Shown: positions 47,650 through 57,524, counted from the first letter of the stretch. The stretch: 64,000 nt of DNA from Lysobacter sp. S4-A87 (GCF_022637455.1 NZ_CP093341.1:3472001-3536000), one strand, 5' to 3'. Notes: generated from the letters alone by a model not told the origin. Made by a program: numbers and translations.

Positions 47650-48147
47650 ATGAGCCTGATCGCCACCTTCGACACCGACCGCGGCCCGATCCGCATCGAA
47701 CTCGCCGCCGACAAGGCGCCGCTGACGGTCGCCAACTTCATCAACCTGGCCCAGCGCGGCTTCTATGACGGGCTGAGCTTCCACCGCGTCATCAACGATT
47801 TCATGGTCCAGGGCGGCTGCCCGCTGGGCACCGGCACCGGCGGCCCCGGCTACCGCTTCGAGGACGAGACCCGCAACGGCCTGAGCCACGAGCGCGGCGT
47901 GCTGTCGATGGCCAATGCCGGCCCGGGCACCAATGGCAGCCAGTTCTTCATCACCCACGTCCCGTGCCCGTGGCTGGACGGCAAGCACACCGTCTTCGGC
48001 GAGGTCCTGGAAGGCCAGCAGATCGTCGACAGCGTCAAGCAGGGCGACACGATCAAGTCGGTCAAGATCGAGGGCGACACCGCCGCCGTGCTGGCCGCCA
48101 AGGCTGACCGCGTGGCGGAGTGGAACAAGACGCTCGACGCGAAGTAA
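47650..48147 (+). CDS. ppiB: Peptidyl-prolyl cis-trans isomerase, cyclophilin type
   Basis: A 165-residue cytoplasmic cyclophilin that speeds proline isomerisation. It has the conserved FHRVINDFMVQGGCPLGTGTGG motif region, MANAGPGTNGSQFFITH with the active-site residues, and WLDGKHTVFGEV. No signal peptide is present, so it resembles PpiB rather than PpiA. I used the ATG at 47650, preceded by CCAGGAGA. It diverges from typA. Confidence 0.95.
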   Translation: MSLIATFDTDRGPIRIELAADKAPLTVANFINLAQRGFYDGLSFHRVINDFMVQGGCPLGTGTGGPGYRFEDETRNGLSHERGVLSMANAGPGTNGSQFFITHVPCPWLDGKHTVFGEVLEGQQIVDSVKQGDTIKSVKIEGDTAAVLAAKADRVAEWNKTLDAK

Positions 48148-48249
48148 TCCGGTATGCCGGATTACTCCCCAAGGTTCGCGTTGCGAACCTTGGGCGTTGC
48201 TTGGTGCCAATTCCCCGCGCTGCCGCGCAGCCCCTTTACTAAAGGGGCT
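48145..48249 (+). repeat. Three tandem perfect hairpins after ppiB
   Basis: The stems are TAATCCGG/CCGGATTA (8 bp, 48145-48164, using the stop codon), CCAAGGTTCG/CGAACCTTGG (10 bp, 48169-48193) and AGCCCCTTT/AAAGGGGCT (9 bp, 48229-48249). The first may end ppiB. The 377-base gap to the aminotransferase contains these, family B repeats and no coding potential. Confidence 0.7.
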
Positions 48250-48329
48250 TGTTGGCGGGGTGGGGTGACGAGTGGCGGTTCGGGCAGGCGCCCGCTCTGG
48301 CATTGCCGGGGCGGGCGTTTTCGTTTGCT

Positions 48330-48406
48330 GTAGCCCGGGTAAGGCCCGCAGGCCGCACCCGGGGCGGTGGTCCGGTTTCCGGGTGCGCTTCGCTTACCCG
48401 GGCTAC
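48330..48406 (+). repeat. Inverted pair of family B repeats
   Basis: A reverse copy (GTAGCCCGGGTAAG to CGCACCCGG, 48330-48362) faces a forward copy (48379-48406, identical to 41152-41179). The two can form one long hairpin with a 16-base loop. Confidence 0.75.
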
Positions 48407-48524
48407 GTCTTGCCCCGTTCGTGCAACGAGATGGTGCGAACCTCCGTGCTAACATTTGCGGGCTCTGGCGGCTGCTTCCGTGCCGTCCACAGCGACCCCA
48501 CATCGACTCCCAGAGGTTCCCGCG

Positions 48525-49730
48525 ATGCCCCAGCTTGCCCGGCGCATCGGTCGCGCCAAGCCCAGCGCGATCATGCAGGTTGCCGAGAAGGCCAAGCGGC
48601 TCAAAGCCGAAGGCCGCGACATCATCAGCTTCTCGATTGGTGTTCCCAACTTCCTCCCCGGCGACCATGTCTATGCCGCGGCGCGTGATGCGCTGAGCAA
48701 GGACAGCGGCCAGTACGGCAGCAACCGCGGCGCCGACGCGATGCTCGATGCCTTCATCGAGCACATGGCGAAAATCGGCCTGACCGGCTACGGCCGCGTC
48801 AACGTCGCCACCGGCATCGGCGCCAAGCACGTCATCTACAACCTGGCCGAAGCGCTGCTCGACGAAGGCGACACCATCGTCTTCCCGACGCCGTACTGGA
48901 CCAGCTATCTCGACATCGCCGACATCGTCAACGCGAAGATCGATCTGCTGCCGTGCCCGGCCTCGCAGGACTACAAGCTCACCCCGGCGCAGCTCGATGT
49001 CGCGCTGGCGAAGAAGCCCAAGGTGTTCCTGTTCAACAATCCCTCGAACCCGACTGGCATGGTCTATTCGAAGGAAGAGATCGACGCGCTGGCCGACGTC
49101 GTCGCCAAGTACCCGGACACCTGGGTCATCACCGACGACATCTACAACCGGATGGTGTTCGACGGCCTGGGCTACCACAACTTCGTGCACTCCCGTCCGG
49201 AGCTGCGCGAGCGCGTGATCTTCATCGACTCGCTGTCCAAGACCTACGGCATGCCGGGTTGGCGCGTGGGCTTCATGGCCGGTCCGGAAGCGGTCGCGCA
49301 GGCGATCGTGACGATGAACTCCAACCACATCACCAACATCCCGGAGATCGTCAGCGCCGCTGCGGTCGCCGCGCTGTCGGGTCCGCAGGACGTGCCGACG
49401 GCCAAGTGCGCCGAGTTCCAGGCCAAGCGTGACCAGGTGATGGCGGTGATGGATTCGATCCCGGGCGTGATCTGCCCGCGTCCGCAGGGTGCGTTCTACG
49501 TGTTCCCGGACATCAGCGTCGCCTTCGGCAAGACCCACGGTCCGACCGGTACGAAGATTGGCAACGACGTCGACTTCTGCAACGCGCTGCTGGAAGCCAA
49601 GGGCGTGGCCTGCGTGCCGGGTTCGGCGTTCGGCGAGCCGCGCGCGCTGCGCATCAGCTACACCTGCCCGACGCCGCAGCTCGCTCCGGGCCTGCAGCGT
49701 TTCCAGGAATTCTTCGCAGAGCTTTCGTAA
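48525..49730 (+). CDS. PLP-dependent aminotransferase (aspartate aminotransferase family)
   Basis: The 401-residue protein is a class I/Ib aminotransferase. It has NVATGIGAKHVIYN, the NNPSNPTGMVYS loop, the ITDDIYNRMV aspartate that contacts the pyridine ring, and the PLP lysine in DSLSKTYGMPGWRVG. The C-terminal arginine region is ALRISY. It most resembles aspartate aminotransferase AatA, but substrate choice cannot be settled by eye. The start at 48525 follows CAGAGG. The earlier in-frame start inside the repeat region is rejected. Confidence 0.92.
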   Translation: MPQLARRIGRAKPSAIMQVAEKAKRLKAEGRDIISFSIGVPNFLPGDHVYAAARDALSKDSGQYGSNRGADAMLDAFIEHMAKIGLTGYGRVNVATGIGAKHVIYNLAEALLDEGDTIVFPTPYWTSYLDIADIVNAKIDLLPCPASQDYKLTPAQLDVALAKKPKVFLFNNPSNPTGMVYSKEEIDALADVVAKYPDTWVITDDIYNRMVFDGLGYHNFVHSRPELRERVIFIDSLSKTYGMPGWRVGFMAGPEAVAQAIVTMNSNHITNIPEIVSAAAVAALSGPQDVPTAKCAEFQAKRDQVMAVMDSIPGVICPRPQGAFYVFPDISVAFGKTHGPTGTKIGNDVDFCNALLEAKGVACVPGSAFGEPRALRISYTCPTPQLAPGLQRFQEFFAELS

Positions 49731-49736
49731 TCCATT

Positions 49737-49761
49737 GCGGGGCGCGCGTCGCCCCGCTTTT
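49737..49761 (+). terminator. Intrinsic terminator after the aminotransferase
   Basis: An 8-bp stem GCGGGGCG/CGCCCCGC with loop CGCGT is followed by TTTT. It lies in the 48-base gap before mdh, so mdh may use its own promoter or readthrough. Confidence 0.7.
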
Positions 49762-49778
49762 CATTTCAGGAGTTACCC

Positions 49779-50765
49779 ATGAAGACCCCCGTCCGCGTTG
49801 CCGTAACCGGTGCTGCCGGCCAGATCGGCTACTCGCTGCTGTTCCGCATCGCTTCCGGCGAAATGCTCGGCAACGACCAGCCCGTCATCCTGCAGATGCT
49901 CGAGCTGCCGATGGAGAAGGCCCAGGCCGCGCTCAAGGGCGTGATGATGGAGCTGGAAGACTGCGCGTTCCCGCTGCTGGCCGGCATGGTCGGCACCGAT
50001 GACGCCGAGGTCGCCTTCAAGGACGCCGACATCGCCCTGCTGGTCGGCGCGCGTCCGCGCGGCCCGGGCATGGAGCGCAAGGACCTGCTGCTGGAGAACG
50101 CGAAGATCTTCACCGCGCAGGGCGCTGCTCTGAACAAGGTCGCTTCGCGCGACGTCAAGGTGCTCGTCGTCGGTAACCCGGCCAACACCAATGCCTACAT
50201 CGCCATGAAGTCGGCGCCGGACCTGCCGGCGAAGAATTTCACCGCGATGCTGCGCCTGGACCACAACCGTGCGCTGTCGCAGCTGGCATCCAAGGCCGGT
50301 GTGGCCGTGGCCGACATCGAGAAGCTGGTGGTGTGGGGCAATCACAGCCCGACGATGTACCCGGACTACCGTTTCGCCACGGTCAACGGTGCGTCGCTGA
50401 AGGACAAGATCAACGACGCGGACTGGAATGCGAACACGTTCATCCCGCAGGTCGCCAAGCGCGGCGCGGCGATCATCGAGGCGCGCGGTCTGTCGTCGGC
50501 GGCTTCGGCCGCCAACGCTGCCATCGACCACATCCGCGATTGGGTGCTGGGCAGCAACGGCAAGTGGGTGACGATGGGCGTGCCGTCGGACGGCAGCTAC
50601 GGCATTCCGGAAGGCGTGCTGTACGGTGTGCCGGTGACCACGGCCAACGGCGAGTACACCCGTGTCGAGGGTCTGCCGGTCGACGAGTTCAGCCGTGCGG
50701 CGATGGACAAGACGCTGGCCGAGCTGGAAGAAGAGCGCGCCGGCGTCGCCCACCTGCTGGGTTGA
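49779..50765 (+). CDS. mdh: Malate dehydrogenase
   Basis: Mdh interconverts malate and oxaloacetate in the TCA cycle. The 328-residue protein is the longer, cytosolic-like type found in Xanthomonadaceae. It has the NAD loop [13 protein letters not shown] (near residue 8), [15 protein letters not shown] with substrate arginines, [14 protein letters not shown] and the catalytic histidine in [12 protein letters not shown]. Confidence 0.97.
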   Translation: MKTPVRVAVTGAAGQIGYSLLFRIASGEMLGNDQPVILQMLELPMEKAQAALKGVMMELEDCAFPLLAGMVGTDDAEVAFKDADIALLVGARPRGPGMERKDLLLENAKIFTAQGAALNKVASRDVKVLVVGNPANTNAYIAMKSAPDLPAKNFTAMLRLDHNRALSQLASKAGVAVADIEKLVVWGNHSPTMYPDYRFATVNGASLKDKINDADWNANTFIPQVAKRGAAIIEARGLSSAASAANAAIDHIRDWVLGSNGKWVTMGVPSDGSYGIPEGVLYGVPVTTANGEYTRVEGLPVDEFSRAAMDKTLAELEEERAGVAHLLG

Positions 50766-50798
50766 TCAACGGTTGCCGGCTTCGTGCCGGTTGCGCGG

Positions 50799-50828
50799 AA
50801 AAGGCGGCCTTTGGGCCGCCTTTTTTGT
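50799..50828 (+). terminator. Intrinsic terminator after mdh
   Basis: AAAAGGCGGCC pairs with GGCCGCCTTTT around a TTTG loop, followed by further T residues and GTTG. This is a textbook rho-independent terminator. Confidence 0.92.
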
Positions 50829-50837
50829 TGGCGGTCC

Positions 50838-50864
50838 CGTCATCCCGGCGAAAGCCGGGATCCA
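50838..50864 (+). repeat. REP-like palindrome, family A
   Basis: CGTCATCCCGGCGAAAGCCGGGATCCA. It forms the left end of a composite element whose right end is the inverted copy at 51068. Confidence 0.8.
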
Positions 50865-50905
50865 TCTTGCCGTCGATCTGACGTCGGGTGCTGGGCTTCG
50901 GAGCG

Positions 50906-51021
50906 GCGTTGTCCGCAGGGGCCGGGAGTGCTCCGTCCCTTCGTCGGGCATCCTGTCCGAAGGCGGGGCGCGGGCCATCCATGGCCCGCTGCTCCGCACT
51001 CCCCGCCCCTGCGGACAACGC
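50906..51021 (+). repeat. Large imperfect inverted repeat between mdh and prpE
   Basis: The 26-base arms 50906-50931 and 50996-51021 (GCGTTGTCCGCAGGGGC... and complement) match at 25 positions. The 64-base centre has its own CGGGCCAT/ATGGCCCG hairpin. The element is flanked by inverted family A REPs. The 410-base gap holds nothing else recognisable apart from the mdh terminator. Confidence 0.85.
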
Positions 51022-51067
51022 TCGGGTGAGTCACTGCACTGTCTTCGGTGCGCGAGAACGGCGCTGG

Positions 51068-51091
51068 GTTCCCGCCTCCACGGGAATGACG
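51068..51091 (+). repeat. REP-like palindrome, family A
   Basis: GGTTCCCGCCTCCACGGGAATGAC is the inverted partner of the 50838 copy, with a degenerate loop. Confidence 0.7.
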
Positions 51092-51175
51092 GGTCGAGGC
51101 AATTTCGACCAAGGTCGTAACGCTTCCTTCCCTCGCTGGTACTAGCCTCGACGGATAGCCGTTGGAGATGCCGCG

Positions 51176-53083
51176 ATGGGTTACGAGGAGTTCTACCGCC
51201 GCTCGATCGAACAACCCGAGGAGTTCTGGGCGGAGCAGGCGAAAGCGATCCACTGGCACAAGACGCCACAGCAGATCCTCGACTACACCCACCCGCCATT
51301 CCGCAAATGGTTCGCCGGCGGCGAAACCAACCTGTGCTACAACGCCGTCGATCGCCACCTCGACGAGCGTGGCGAGCAACTGGCACTGGTGGCCATCTCC
51401 TCGGAAACCAACGTCACCCGGGAAATCACCTACCGCCAGCTGCACGCCGAAGTGAACACTTTCGCCGCCGTGCTCAAGTCGCTCGGCGTCGGTCGCGGCG
51501 ACCGTGTCGTGATCTACATGCCCAACATGGCCGAAGCCGTGTTCGCGATGCTGGCCTGTGCGCGCATCGGTGCGGTGCATTCGGTCGTGTTCGGCGGATT
51601 CGCTGCGCACAACCTGGCGCTGCGAATCGACGATGCCAAACCCAGGCTCCTCATCTGTGCCGACGCCGGCATGCGTGGTGGCAAGGTCATCGCCTACAAG
51701 CCGCTGGTGGATGCCGCCTGCGATGAGGCTGCTTCACCCCCGCCGCACGTGCTGGTTGTGAGTCGCAACCTTGATCACGGATACAGCGTTGTCGACGGGC
51801 GCGATGCCGATTACGCCACGCTGCGCAACACGCACGAAGGCGCGCAGGTCGATGTCGAATGGCTGGAGTCCAACGAGCCGAGCTATCTGCTCTATACCTC
51901 CGGCACCACTGGCAAACCCAAGGGCGTGCAGCGCGACGTCGGCGGTTATGCGGTGGCGATGGCGCTGTCGATGTGGTCGATCTACGACGTACGCGCCGGC
52001 AAGGTGATGTTCTCCACCTCCGATGTCGGCTGGGCAGTCGGGCACTCGTACAACGTCTACGGACCGCTGATTGCCGGTGCCACTTCGGTGCTCTACGAAG
52101 GGCTTCCGACCAACCCGGATCCGGGCATCTGGTGGCGCATCTGCGAGCAGTACGGCGTGCGCACGATGTTCTCCTCGCCCACCGGCATCCGCGTGCTCAA
52201 GAAGCAGGATCCGTCATGGCTGACCAAGCACGACCTGTCGAAGCTGCACTGGTTGTTCCTCGCCGGTGAGCCGCTCGACGAGCCGACCGCGCACTGGATC
52301 ACCGACGGCATCGGCAAGACCATCATCGACAACTACTGGCAGACCGAAACCGGCTGGCCGGTGCTGTCGTTGATGCCGGGCCTGGACATGAAGCCGGTGA
52401 AGTTCGGATCGCCCGGGCTGCCGACGCCTGGCTACAAACTGCGCGTGATCGACGACAACAGCGGCGACGATGTCGCGCCGGGGCAGAAGGGCGTGCTGGT
52501 GATCGAGCCGCCATTGCCGCCGGGCTGCCTGACCACGGTGTGGAACGACGATGCGCGTTTCCTGTCGAGCTACTTCAGCCATTTCAAGCAACTGGTGTAC
52601 AGCTCGCTCGACTGGGCGATCCGGGACGAGGACGGCTACACCTTCATCCTCGGCCGCACCGACGACGTCATCAACGTGGCCGGACACCGCCTGGGCACGC
52701 GCGAGATCGAGGAGTCGTGCTCGACCCATCCCAGCGTCGCCGAGGCGGCGGTGATCGGCGTGCATGACGAGCTCAAGGGGCAGGTGCCGGTGGTGTTTGC
52801 CACGCTCAAGCAGGCGCTGGCCGGCGAGTCGGCGGCGCAGGCGGCGGCGAGCATGCAGCAGCGGGTGGTCGAGCAGCTGGGCGGCGTGGCCCGGCCGGCG
52901 CGGGTGTATGTCGTCAACGCCTTGCCCAAGACGCGCTCGGGCAAACTGCTGCGGCGCTCGATCCAGGCGCTGGCCGAGAACCGGGACCCCGGCGACCTGT
53001 CGACGCTGGACGACCCGGGGGCGCTGGACGAGGTGCGACGGGCGCTGGAGCGGGGGGCGGATTCGGGTGGTGAGAAGTCGTAG
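51176..53083 (+). CDS. prpE: Propionyl-CoA synthetase
   Basis: PrpE activates propionate to propionyl-CoA and feeds the methylcitrate cycle. The 635-residue protein has the adenylate-forming signature [20 protein letters not shown], typical of PrpE rather than Acs. It also has [31 protein letters not shown], and the C-terminal lysine motif [13 protein letters not shown] whose lysine is needed for adenylation and is often acetylated. prpB follows after 101 bases. No propionate regulator gene (prpR) is in the window. Confidence 0.93.
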   Translation: MGYEEFYRRSIEQPEEFWAEQAKAIHWHKTPQQILDYTHPPFRKWFAGGETNLCYNAVDRHLDERGEQLALVAISSETNVTREITYRQLHAEVNTFAAVLKSLGVGRGDRVVIYMPNMAEAVFAMLACARIGAVHSVVFGGFAAHNLALRIDDAKPRLLICADAGMRGGKVIAYKPLVDAACDEAASPPPHVLVVSRNLDHGYSVVDGRDADYATLRNTHEGAQVDVEWLESNEPSYLLYTSGTTGKPKGVQRDVGGYAVAMALSMWSIYDVRAGKVMFSTSDVGWAVGHSYNVYGPLIAGATSVLYEGLPTNPDPGIWWRICEQYGVRTMFSSPTGIRVLKKQDPSWLTKHDLSKLHWLFLAGEPLDEPTAHWITDGIGKTIIDNYWQTETGWPVLSLMPGLDMKPVKFGSPGLPTPGYKLRVIDDNSGDDVAPGQKGVLVIEPPLPPGCLTTVWNDDARFLSSYFSHFKQLVYSSLDWAIRDEDGYTFILGRTDDVINVAGHRLGTREIEESCSTHPSVAEAAVIGVHDELKGQVPVVFATLKQALAGESAAQAAASMQQRVVEQLGGVARPARVYVVNALPKTRSGKLLRRSIQALAENRDPGDLSTLDDPGALDEVRRALERGADSGGEKS

Positions 53084-53084
53084 C

Positions 53085-53107
53085 CGTCATCCCCGCGAAG
53101 GAGGGGG
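53085..53107 (+). repeat. Degenerate REP-like palindrome, family A
   Basis: CGTCATCCCCGCGAAGGAGGGGG lies directly after the prpE stop; the right arm has decayed. It lies in the 101-base prpE-prpB gap. Confidence 0.6.
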
Positions 53108-53184
53108 CCACCCATCGCCACCACCGCCAGGGCCGACGCCGTCGCCCGAGGTGGCCTAAAATGCCCCTTCAACCAGGAGATGAC

Positions 53185-54069
53185 ATGACTTCGCAAGCCT
53201 CCGCCGGTGCTCGTTTCCGCGCCGCCGTTTCTGAAGAATCCCCGCTGCAGGTGATGGGTGCCATCACCGCCTACGCCGGCCTGATGGCCAAGCGCGTGGG
53301 CTACAAGGCCCTGTACCTGTCCGGTGGCGGCGTCGCCGCCAACTCGCTCGGCGTGCCGGACCTGGGCATCAGCACCATGGAAGACGTGCTCACCGACGCG
53401 CGCCGGATTGTCGACGCCACGCAGATGCCGTTGCTGGTCGACATCGACACCGGCTGGGGCGGCGCATTCAACATCGGGCGCACCGTCAAGTCCTTCATCA
53501 ATGTCGGCGTCGCCGCCGTGCACATGGAAGACCAGGTCGGGCAGAAGCGTTGCGGCCACCGTCCGGGCAAGGAAGTGGTGCCGATGTCGGAGATGGTCGA
53601 TCGCGTCAAGTCGGCGGTCGATGCGCGTACCGACTCCAGCTTCGTGATCATGGCCCGCACCGACGCGGCCGCGGTCGAAGGCATCGATTCGGCGATCGAG
53701 CGCGCCTGCGCGTACGTCGAGGCCGGTGCCGACATGATCTTCCCCGAGGCGATGAACACGCTCGAGGACTACCGCCGCTTCAAGGCTGCGGTGAAGGTGC
53801 CGATCCTGGCCAACCTGACCGAGTTCGGCTCGACCCCGTTCTTCACCACCGACGAGCTGCGCCAGGCCGGTGTCGACATCGCCCTGTACTGCTGCGGCGC
53901 GTATCGCGCCATGAACAAGGCGGCGCTGAACTTCTACGAGACGGTACGCCGCGAGGGCACGCAGAAGAGCCTCGTGCCGACCTTGCAGACGCGCGCTGAG
54001 CTCTATGACTACCTGGGCTACCACGCATACGAAGACAAGCTCGATGCGCTGTTTGCGCGCGAGAAGTAA
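53185..54069 (+). CDS. prpB: 2-methylisocitrate lyase
   Basis: PrpB cleaves 2-methylisocitrate to pyruvate and succinate in the methylcitrate cycle. The 294-residue protein belongs to the isocitrate lyase/PEP mutase family. It shows [27 protein letters not shown], the [19 protein letters not shown] loop with the catalytic Cys, and IMARTDA. The ATG at 53185 has AGGAG 5 bases upstream; the earlier in-frame ATG (53161) lacks one. Confidence 0.96.
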   Translation: MTSQASAGARFRAAVSEESPLQVMGAITAYAGLMAKRVGYKALYLSGGGVAANSLGVPDLGISTMEDVLTDARRIVDATQMPLLVDIDTGWGGAFNIGRTVKSFINVGVAAVHMEDQVGQKRCGHRPGKEVVPMSEMVDRVKSAVDARTDSSFVIMARTDAAAVEGIDSAIERACAYVEAGADMIFPEAMNTLEDYRRFKAAVKVPILANLTEFGSTPFFTTDELRQAGVDIALYCCGAYRAMNKAALNFYETVRREGTQKSLVPTLQTRAELYDYLGYHAYEDKLDALFAREK

Positions 54070-54169
54070 GCAAGAAGGATGGAAGTGGTCGGCCGACGGA
54101 GCGTACAGGGCCTCGACGTTGAGTCCCCCTGTCCCTATCTCCGCCGGCGCGTCCGTCCGCCCTGCGACC

Positions 54170-54220
54170 GCGACGGGCGCGATACTGGCCCGCCACGGTC
54201 GCGTGCGACCTGCCCGTCGC
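54170..54220 (+). other. Inverted repeat in the prpB-prpC gap
   Basis: GCGACGGGC (54170-54178) pairs with GCCCGTCGC (54212-54220) across a 33-base centre. The 289-base gap otherwise shows no ORF or clear promoter; a prpC promoter could lie in its AT-richer second half. Confidence 0.5.
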
Positions 54221-54358
54221 AACTTGGCTTAACCCCCTGCTTTTAGCGGCACTTCCAGCATCTATCTGCAGCTAACCGCGTTATCCCTGAGAACGACGGC
54301 CCTTGGCGGGACCGGACAAGAAATCCCCCGCCACCGTGGCCGAATGAGGAGACAAGCA

Positions 54359-55510
54359 ATGAGTGACTCGGCACAGAACCTGCCCAAGGCCAAGAAATCC
54401 GTCGCCCTGAGCGGCACCGCCGCGGGCAATACCGCCCTGTGCACCGTCGGCCGCAGCGGCAACGACCTGCATTACCGCGGCTACGACATCCACGACCTGG
54501 CGACCAAGTCGACGTTCGAGGAGGTCGCGCACCTGCTCGTGCACGGCGCCCTGCCGACGGTGTCGCAGCTCAAGGCCTACAAGGCCAAGCTCAAGCGCCT
54601 GCGCGGCCTGCCGGCGATCGTCTCCGAAGCGCTGGAGCTGGTGCCGGCCAATGCGCATCCGATGGACGTGCTGCGCACCGGCTGCTCGGTGCTGGGCACC
54701 GTGCTGCCCGAGCGCGAAGGCCATCCTGCTTCGGAAGCGCGCGACATCGCCGACAAGCTGATCGCCAGCTTCGGTTCGATGCTGATCTACTGGTGGCACT
54801 TCACCCGCAACGGTCGCCGCATCGATGTCGAGACCGACGACGACAGCGTCGCCGCGCACTTCCTGCACCTGCTGCACGGCGAGCCGCCGAGCGCGCTGCA
54901 TGCCGACTCGCTCGACAAGTCGCTGATCCTCTACGCCGAGCATGAGTTCAATGCCTCGACGTTCACCGCGCGCGTGATTGCCGGCACCGGTTCGGACCTG
55001 CATTCGTGCCTCACCGGCGCGATCGGTGCGCTGCGCGGTCCCAAGCACGGCGGCGCGAACGAAGTGGCGATGGACATCATCAGCCGCTACAGCAGCGCCG
55101 ACGAGGCCGAGGCCGATATCCGCGCGCGCATGGAGCGCAAGGAAATCGTCATCGGCTTCGGCCACCCGGTGTACACCATCGGCGATCCGCGCAATCCGAT
55201 CATCAAGGAAATCTCGCGCAAGCTGTGTGCCGAGGGTGGAAACCAGATGCTGTTCGACGTGTCCGAGCGCATCGAGAACCTGATGATGGACACCAAGAAG
55301 ATGTTCCCGAACCTCGACTGGTACAGCGCATCGGCCTACCACATGATGGGAATCCCGACGCCGATGTTCACGCCGCTGTTCGTGATCGCACGCACCACCG
55401 GCTGGAGCGCGCACGTGATCGAGCAGCGCGAGGACGGCAAGATCATCCGTCCGAGCGCGAACTACGTTGGCCCGGAAGATCGCGCTTACGTGGCGATCGA
55501 CAAGCGCTGA
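54359..55510 (+). CDS. prpC: 2-methylcitrate synthase
   Basis: PrpC condenses propionyl-CoA with oxaloacetate. The 383-residue protein is short for a citrate synthase, as methylcitrate synthases are. It has [12 protein letters not shown], the catalytic histidines in GPKHGGANE and [14 protein letters not shown], and the aspartate in [10 protein letters not shown]. The ATG at 54359 has GAGGAG 7 bases upstream. With prpE and prpB it makes three steps of the pathway; the methylcitrate dehydratase (prpD or acnD/prpF) is not in the window. Confidence 0.94.
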   Translation: MSDSAQNLPKAKKSVALSGTAAGNTALCTVGRSGNDLHYRGYDIHDLATKSTFEEVAHLLVHGALPTVSQLKAYKAKLKRLRGLPAIVSEALELVPANAHPMDVLRTGCSVLGTVLPEREGHPASEARDIADKLIASFGSMLIYWWHFTRNGRRIDVETDDDSVAAHFLHLLHGEPPSALHADSLDKSLILYAEHEFNASTFTARVIAGTGSDLHSCLTGAIGALRGPKHGGANEVAMDIISRYSSADEAEADIRARMERKEIVIGFGHPVYTIGDPRNPIIKEISRKLCAEGGNQMLFDVSERIENLMMDTKKMFPNLDWYSASAYHMMGIPTPMFTPLFVIARTTGWSAHVIEQREDGKIIRPSANYVGPEDRAYVAIDKR

Positions 55511-55521
55511 GGTCGACGGCA

Positions 55522-55618
55522 GCCCTCATCCGCCCCGCGGGCACCTTCTCCCCACGCGCGGGAGAAGGGACTGAGGCCCCTCTCCCTCCGGCGGGAGAGG
55601 GGTTGGGGTGAGGGCGGG
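55522..55618 (+). repeat. Palindromic repeat, family C
   Basis: A different inverted element: CCCTCATCCGCCCC at one end and GGGGTGAGGGCGGGG at the other, with CCCTCTCCC/GGGAGAGGG and CTTCTCCC/GGGAGAAGG inside. Elements of this wording are widespread in proteobacterial genomes. It probably terminates prpC and separates it from the next gene. Confidence 0.75.
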
Positions 55619-55741
55619 GCGGCGCAGCGCCAGCCCGACCATTCGCCTTTCGTCTGATACCCCCCATCGGCCGTCCCCCAGGCCCGCCGCCCATGGCATA
55701 TTCAGCCACGCCTTTCGTGGCCGATGGTTTTAGGGGAAGCC

Positions 55742-56284
55742 ATGCGCGATGACGAAGTGCCGAACAAGACCGATGCCGGGCGCGATGAGATCCAGCAGCG
55801 CACCCGCAAACTGCCCAACGTATTGCGTTCGATCCTGCTGCTGGTCGATGGCCAGCGCAGCGCCGGGCAACTGCGCGACGTGATTGCCGGATTGCGTGGT
55901 CCGCCCGATGCGCTCGAACAACTGCGTTCATTGGGGTTGGTCGACGTACCGCAGACCATGGCGGCCGCGGCCGCTGCATCCATACCTGGCCGGGAGTTTT
56001 CCGGTCGGGTCACAGGGCAGGTCTCCACTGCGGCAGTCGCCGCTGGCGTCGGTGCGGCGCCGGTGACCGGCGGCTACGCTCCGCTGTACACGCTGATGTC
56101 GGATACCGTGCGCGAGCACCTGGGTCTGCGCGGGTATTTCCTGCAGCTCAAGATCGAGCGCTGCACCGATGTCGGCGAATTGCTGGCGTTGCTGCCGGAC
56201 CTGAGCACGGCCCTGGCCAAGGCCCACAACGTCGGCTTCGCCGGTGAAATGGAGCGGCGCATGCGCTCGCTGGTGACGGCCTAG
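55742..56284 (+). CDS. Hypothetical protein
   Basis: I do not recognise this 180-residue protein. The first 65 residues (QRTRKLPNVLRSILLLVDGQ... then LRSLGLVDVP) look like a small helix-turn-helix or winged-helix fold. A low-complexity Ala/Gly/Val linker follows, and then a helical C-terminal part (DTVREHLGLRGYFLQLKIERC). There is no signal peptide or membrane segment. The ATG at 55742 is preceded by AGGGGAAG. The gene stands alone between prpC and the convergent GST gene. Confidence 0.75.
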   Translation: MRDDEVPNKTDAGRDEIQQRTRKLPNVLRSILLLVDGQRSAGQLRDVIAGLRGPPDALEQLRSLGLVDVPQTMAAAAAASIPGREFSGRVTGQVSTAAVAAGVGAAPVTGGYAPLYTLMSDTVREHLGLRGYFLQLKIERCTDVGELLALLPDLSTALAKAHNVGFAGEMERRMRSLVTA

Positions 56285-56325
56285 GCCGTCACCACGCCAG
56301 CAACGCCGCTACGCGTCTTGCAGGC

Positions 56326-56937
56326 TCATGCCAGCCCTTCGTCCTTCAGCGCCTTCTGCACGCCGGGGTCGGCCTCCATGCGTTGCCTGAAGGTCGCCAG
56401 GTTGGCCAGGCCGCCCAGGTCGATGCCCAGGCCGTCGGCCCAGCGCAGGGTGATGTAGAGGTAGGGGTCGGCAAAGCTGCGGAAACCGGCCAGCCACTGC
56501 TTGCCCGCAAGCTGCTTGTCGGCAGCCTCGAACAGGCTGCGCACGCGCTTGCGCGCGGTGGCCTTGACCGCGTCGAACTGGGCCTGGTCTTCGATGAAGG
56601 CGGCCGGGCCGAACAGCGGCTTGAACGCCGGGTGCAGGTCGGAATTGACGAAGGCGAGCCAGCGGGCCGCCTCGCCGCGCTGGCGCGCGCTGCCGTCGCC
56701 GGCAAGACCGGCTTCGGGATAGCTGTCGGCGATATAGCCCATGATCGCGGCGTTCTGGGTCAGCACGAAGTCGCCGTCGACGACCGCCGGCACCGCACCG
56801 GTCGGGTTGATCGCCAGGTAGGCGGGGGCCTTCATCGAGTCCTTGTCCAGGATCTCGTACTCGAACGGCTGGCCGGTCCACTCCAGGGCGATGTGGTCGG
56901 CAGTCGAGCAGGCGCCGGGCTTGGTGTAGAGCTTCAT
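56326..56937 (-). CDS. gstA: Glutathione S-transferase, beta class
   Basis: The 203-residue protein has the beta-class start MKLYTKPGACSTADHIALEW, with the catalytic Cys10 of bacterial GSTs. The NPTGAVPAVVDGDFVLTQNAAIMGYI glutathione-site region is followed by an all-helical C-terminal domain. It conjugates or reduces with glutathione in the cytoplasm. The ATG at 56937 is chosen to match the family; the longer frame upstream is not supported. It lies 128 bases downstream of the SleB-type gene. Confidence 0.9.
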   Translation of the reverse strand: MKLYTKPGACSTADHIALEWTGQPFEYEILDKDSMKAPAYLAINPTGAVPAVVDGDFVLTQNAAIMGYIADSYPEAGLAGDGSARQRGEAARWLAFVNSDLHPAFKPLFGPAAFIEDQAQFDAVKATARKRVRSLFEAADKQLAGKQWLAGFRSFADPYLYITLRWADGLGIDLGGLANLATFRQRMEADPGVQKALKDEGLA

Positions 56938-57065
56938 TGCGAACTCCGCGGGGGGCGATGAATCAAGCACTATCGCCGACTCGCCACGCGTGCTCAACGC
57001 CACGGCTGAAACGCAGCGGGAGCGCATTCAGCACTCCCGCGGAACCCATTACTGTGTTTTGCCGC

Positions 57066-57524
57066 TCAGGTGCGACGCGGCTTCAGCGACTGCACCTTGT
57101 AGAAGGTGTGGTCGCCGATCGTGGCCACCTGGTAGGCGGTGCGCCAGCTCGGGCTGGCGATCGCGTGGGCGGCGAAGTGACTGGCGCCGGGCACGATCTC
57201 CTTGCGCTGGCCGGGCGGCAGGGCCCAGTTGCGCTCGGCATCCAGGGCGACCGTGACGGCCTCGCCCCACGCCTCGGTGTTGGTCAGGCGCGTGCCAGGG
57301 GCCACCAGGGTCGGTGCGAACTGCTTGCGGGCCGTGACCACGTCACAGACCGTGTTGCCCCACAGGCCGCTATCGCGGCGGCGCAGGGCCACTTCCGCCA
57401 CGGCCTTCTGGCCGCGCACGGACTGGTCGCGGGCTTCCAGGTAGACGGTGGTGCTCAGGCACAGCGAATCGGCGGTTTGTGGCGGAAGCACAGAGGCCAG
57501 CCACAGGATCCAAGCCAGTTTCAT
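57066..57524 (-). CDS. SleB-type cell wall hydrolase
   Basis: The 152-residue protein has a hydrophobic lead (KLAWILWLASVLPPQTADS) suggesting export. The body matches the hydrolase_2/SleB family: CLSTTVYLEARDQSVRGQKAVAEVALRR with the catalytic glutamate, and VVTARKQFAP. The Cys pair could form a disulfide. Family members cut peptidoglycan as lytic transglycosylases. The usual N-terminal binding domain is absent, so this is a minimal form. Confidence 0.85.
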   Translation of the reverse strand: MKLAWILWLASVLPPQTADSLCLSTTVYLEARDQSVRGQKAVAEVALRRRDSGLWGNTVCDVVTARKQFAPTLVAPGTRLTNTEAWGEAVTVALDAERNWALPPGQRKEIVPGASHFAAHAIASPSWRTAYQVATIGDHTFYKVQSLKPRRT

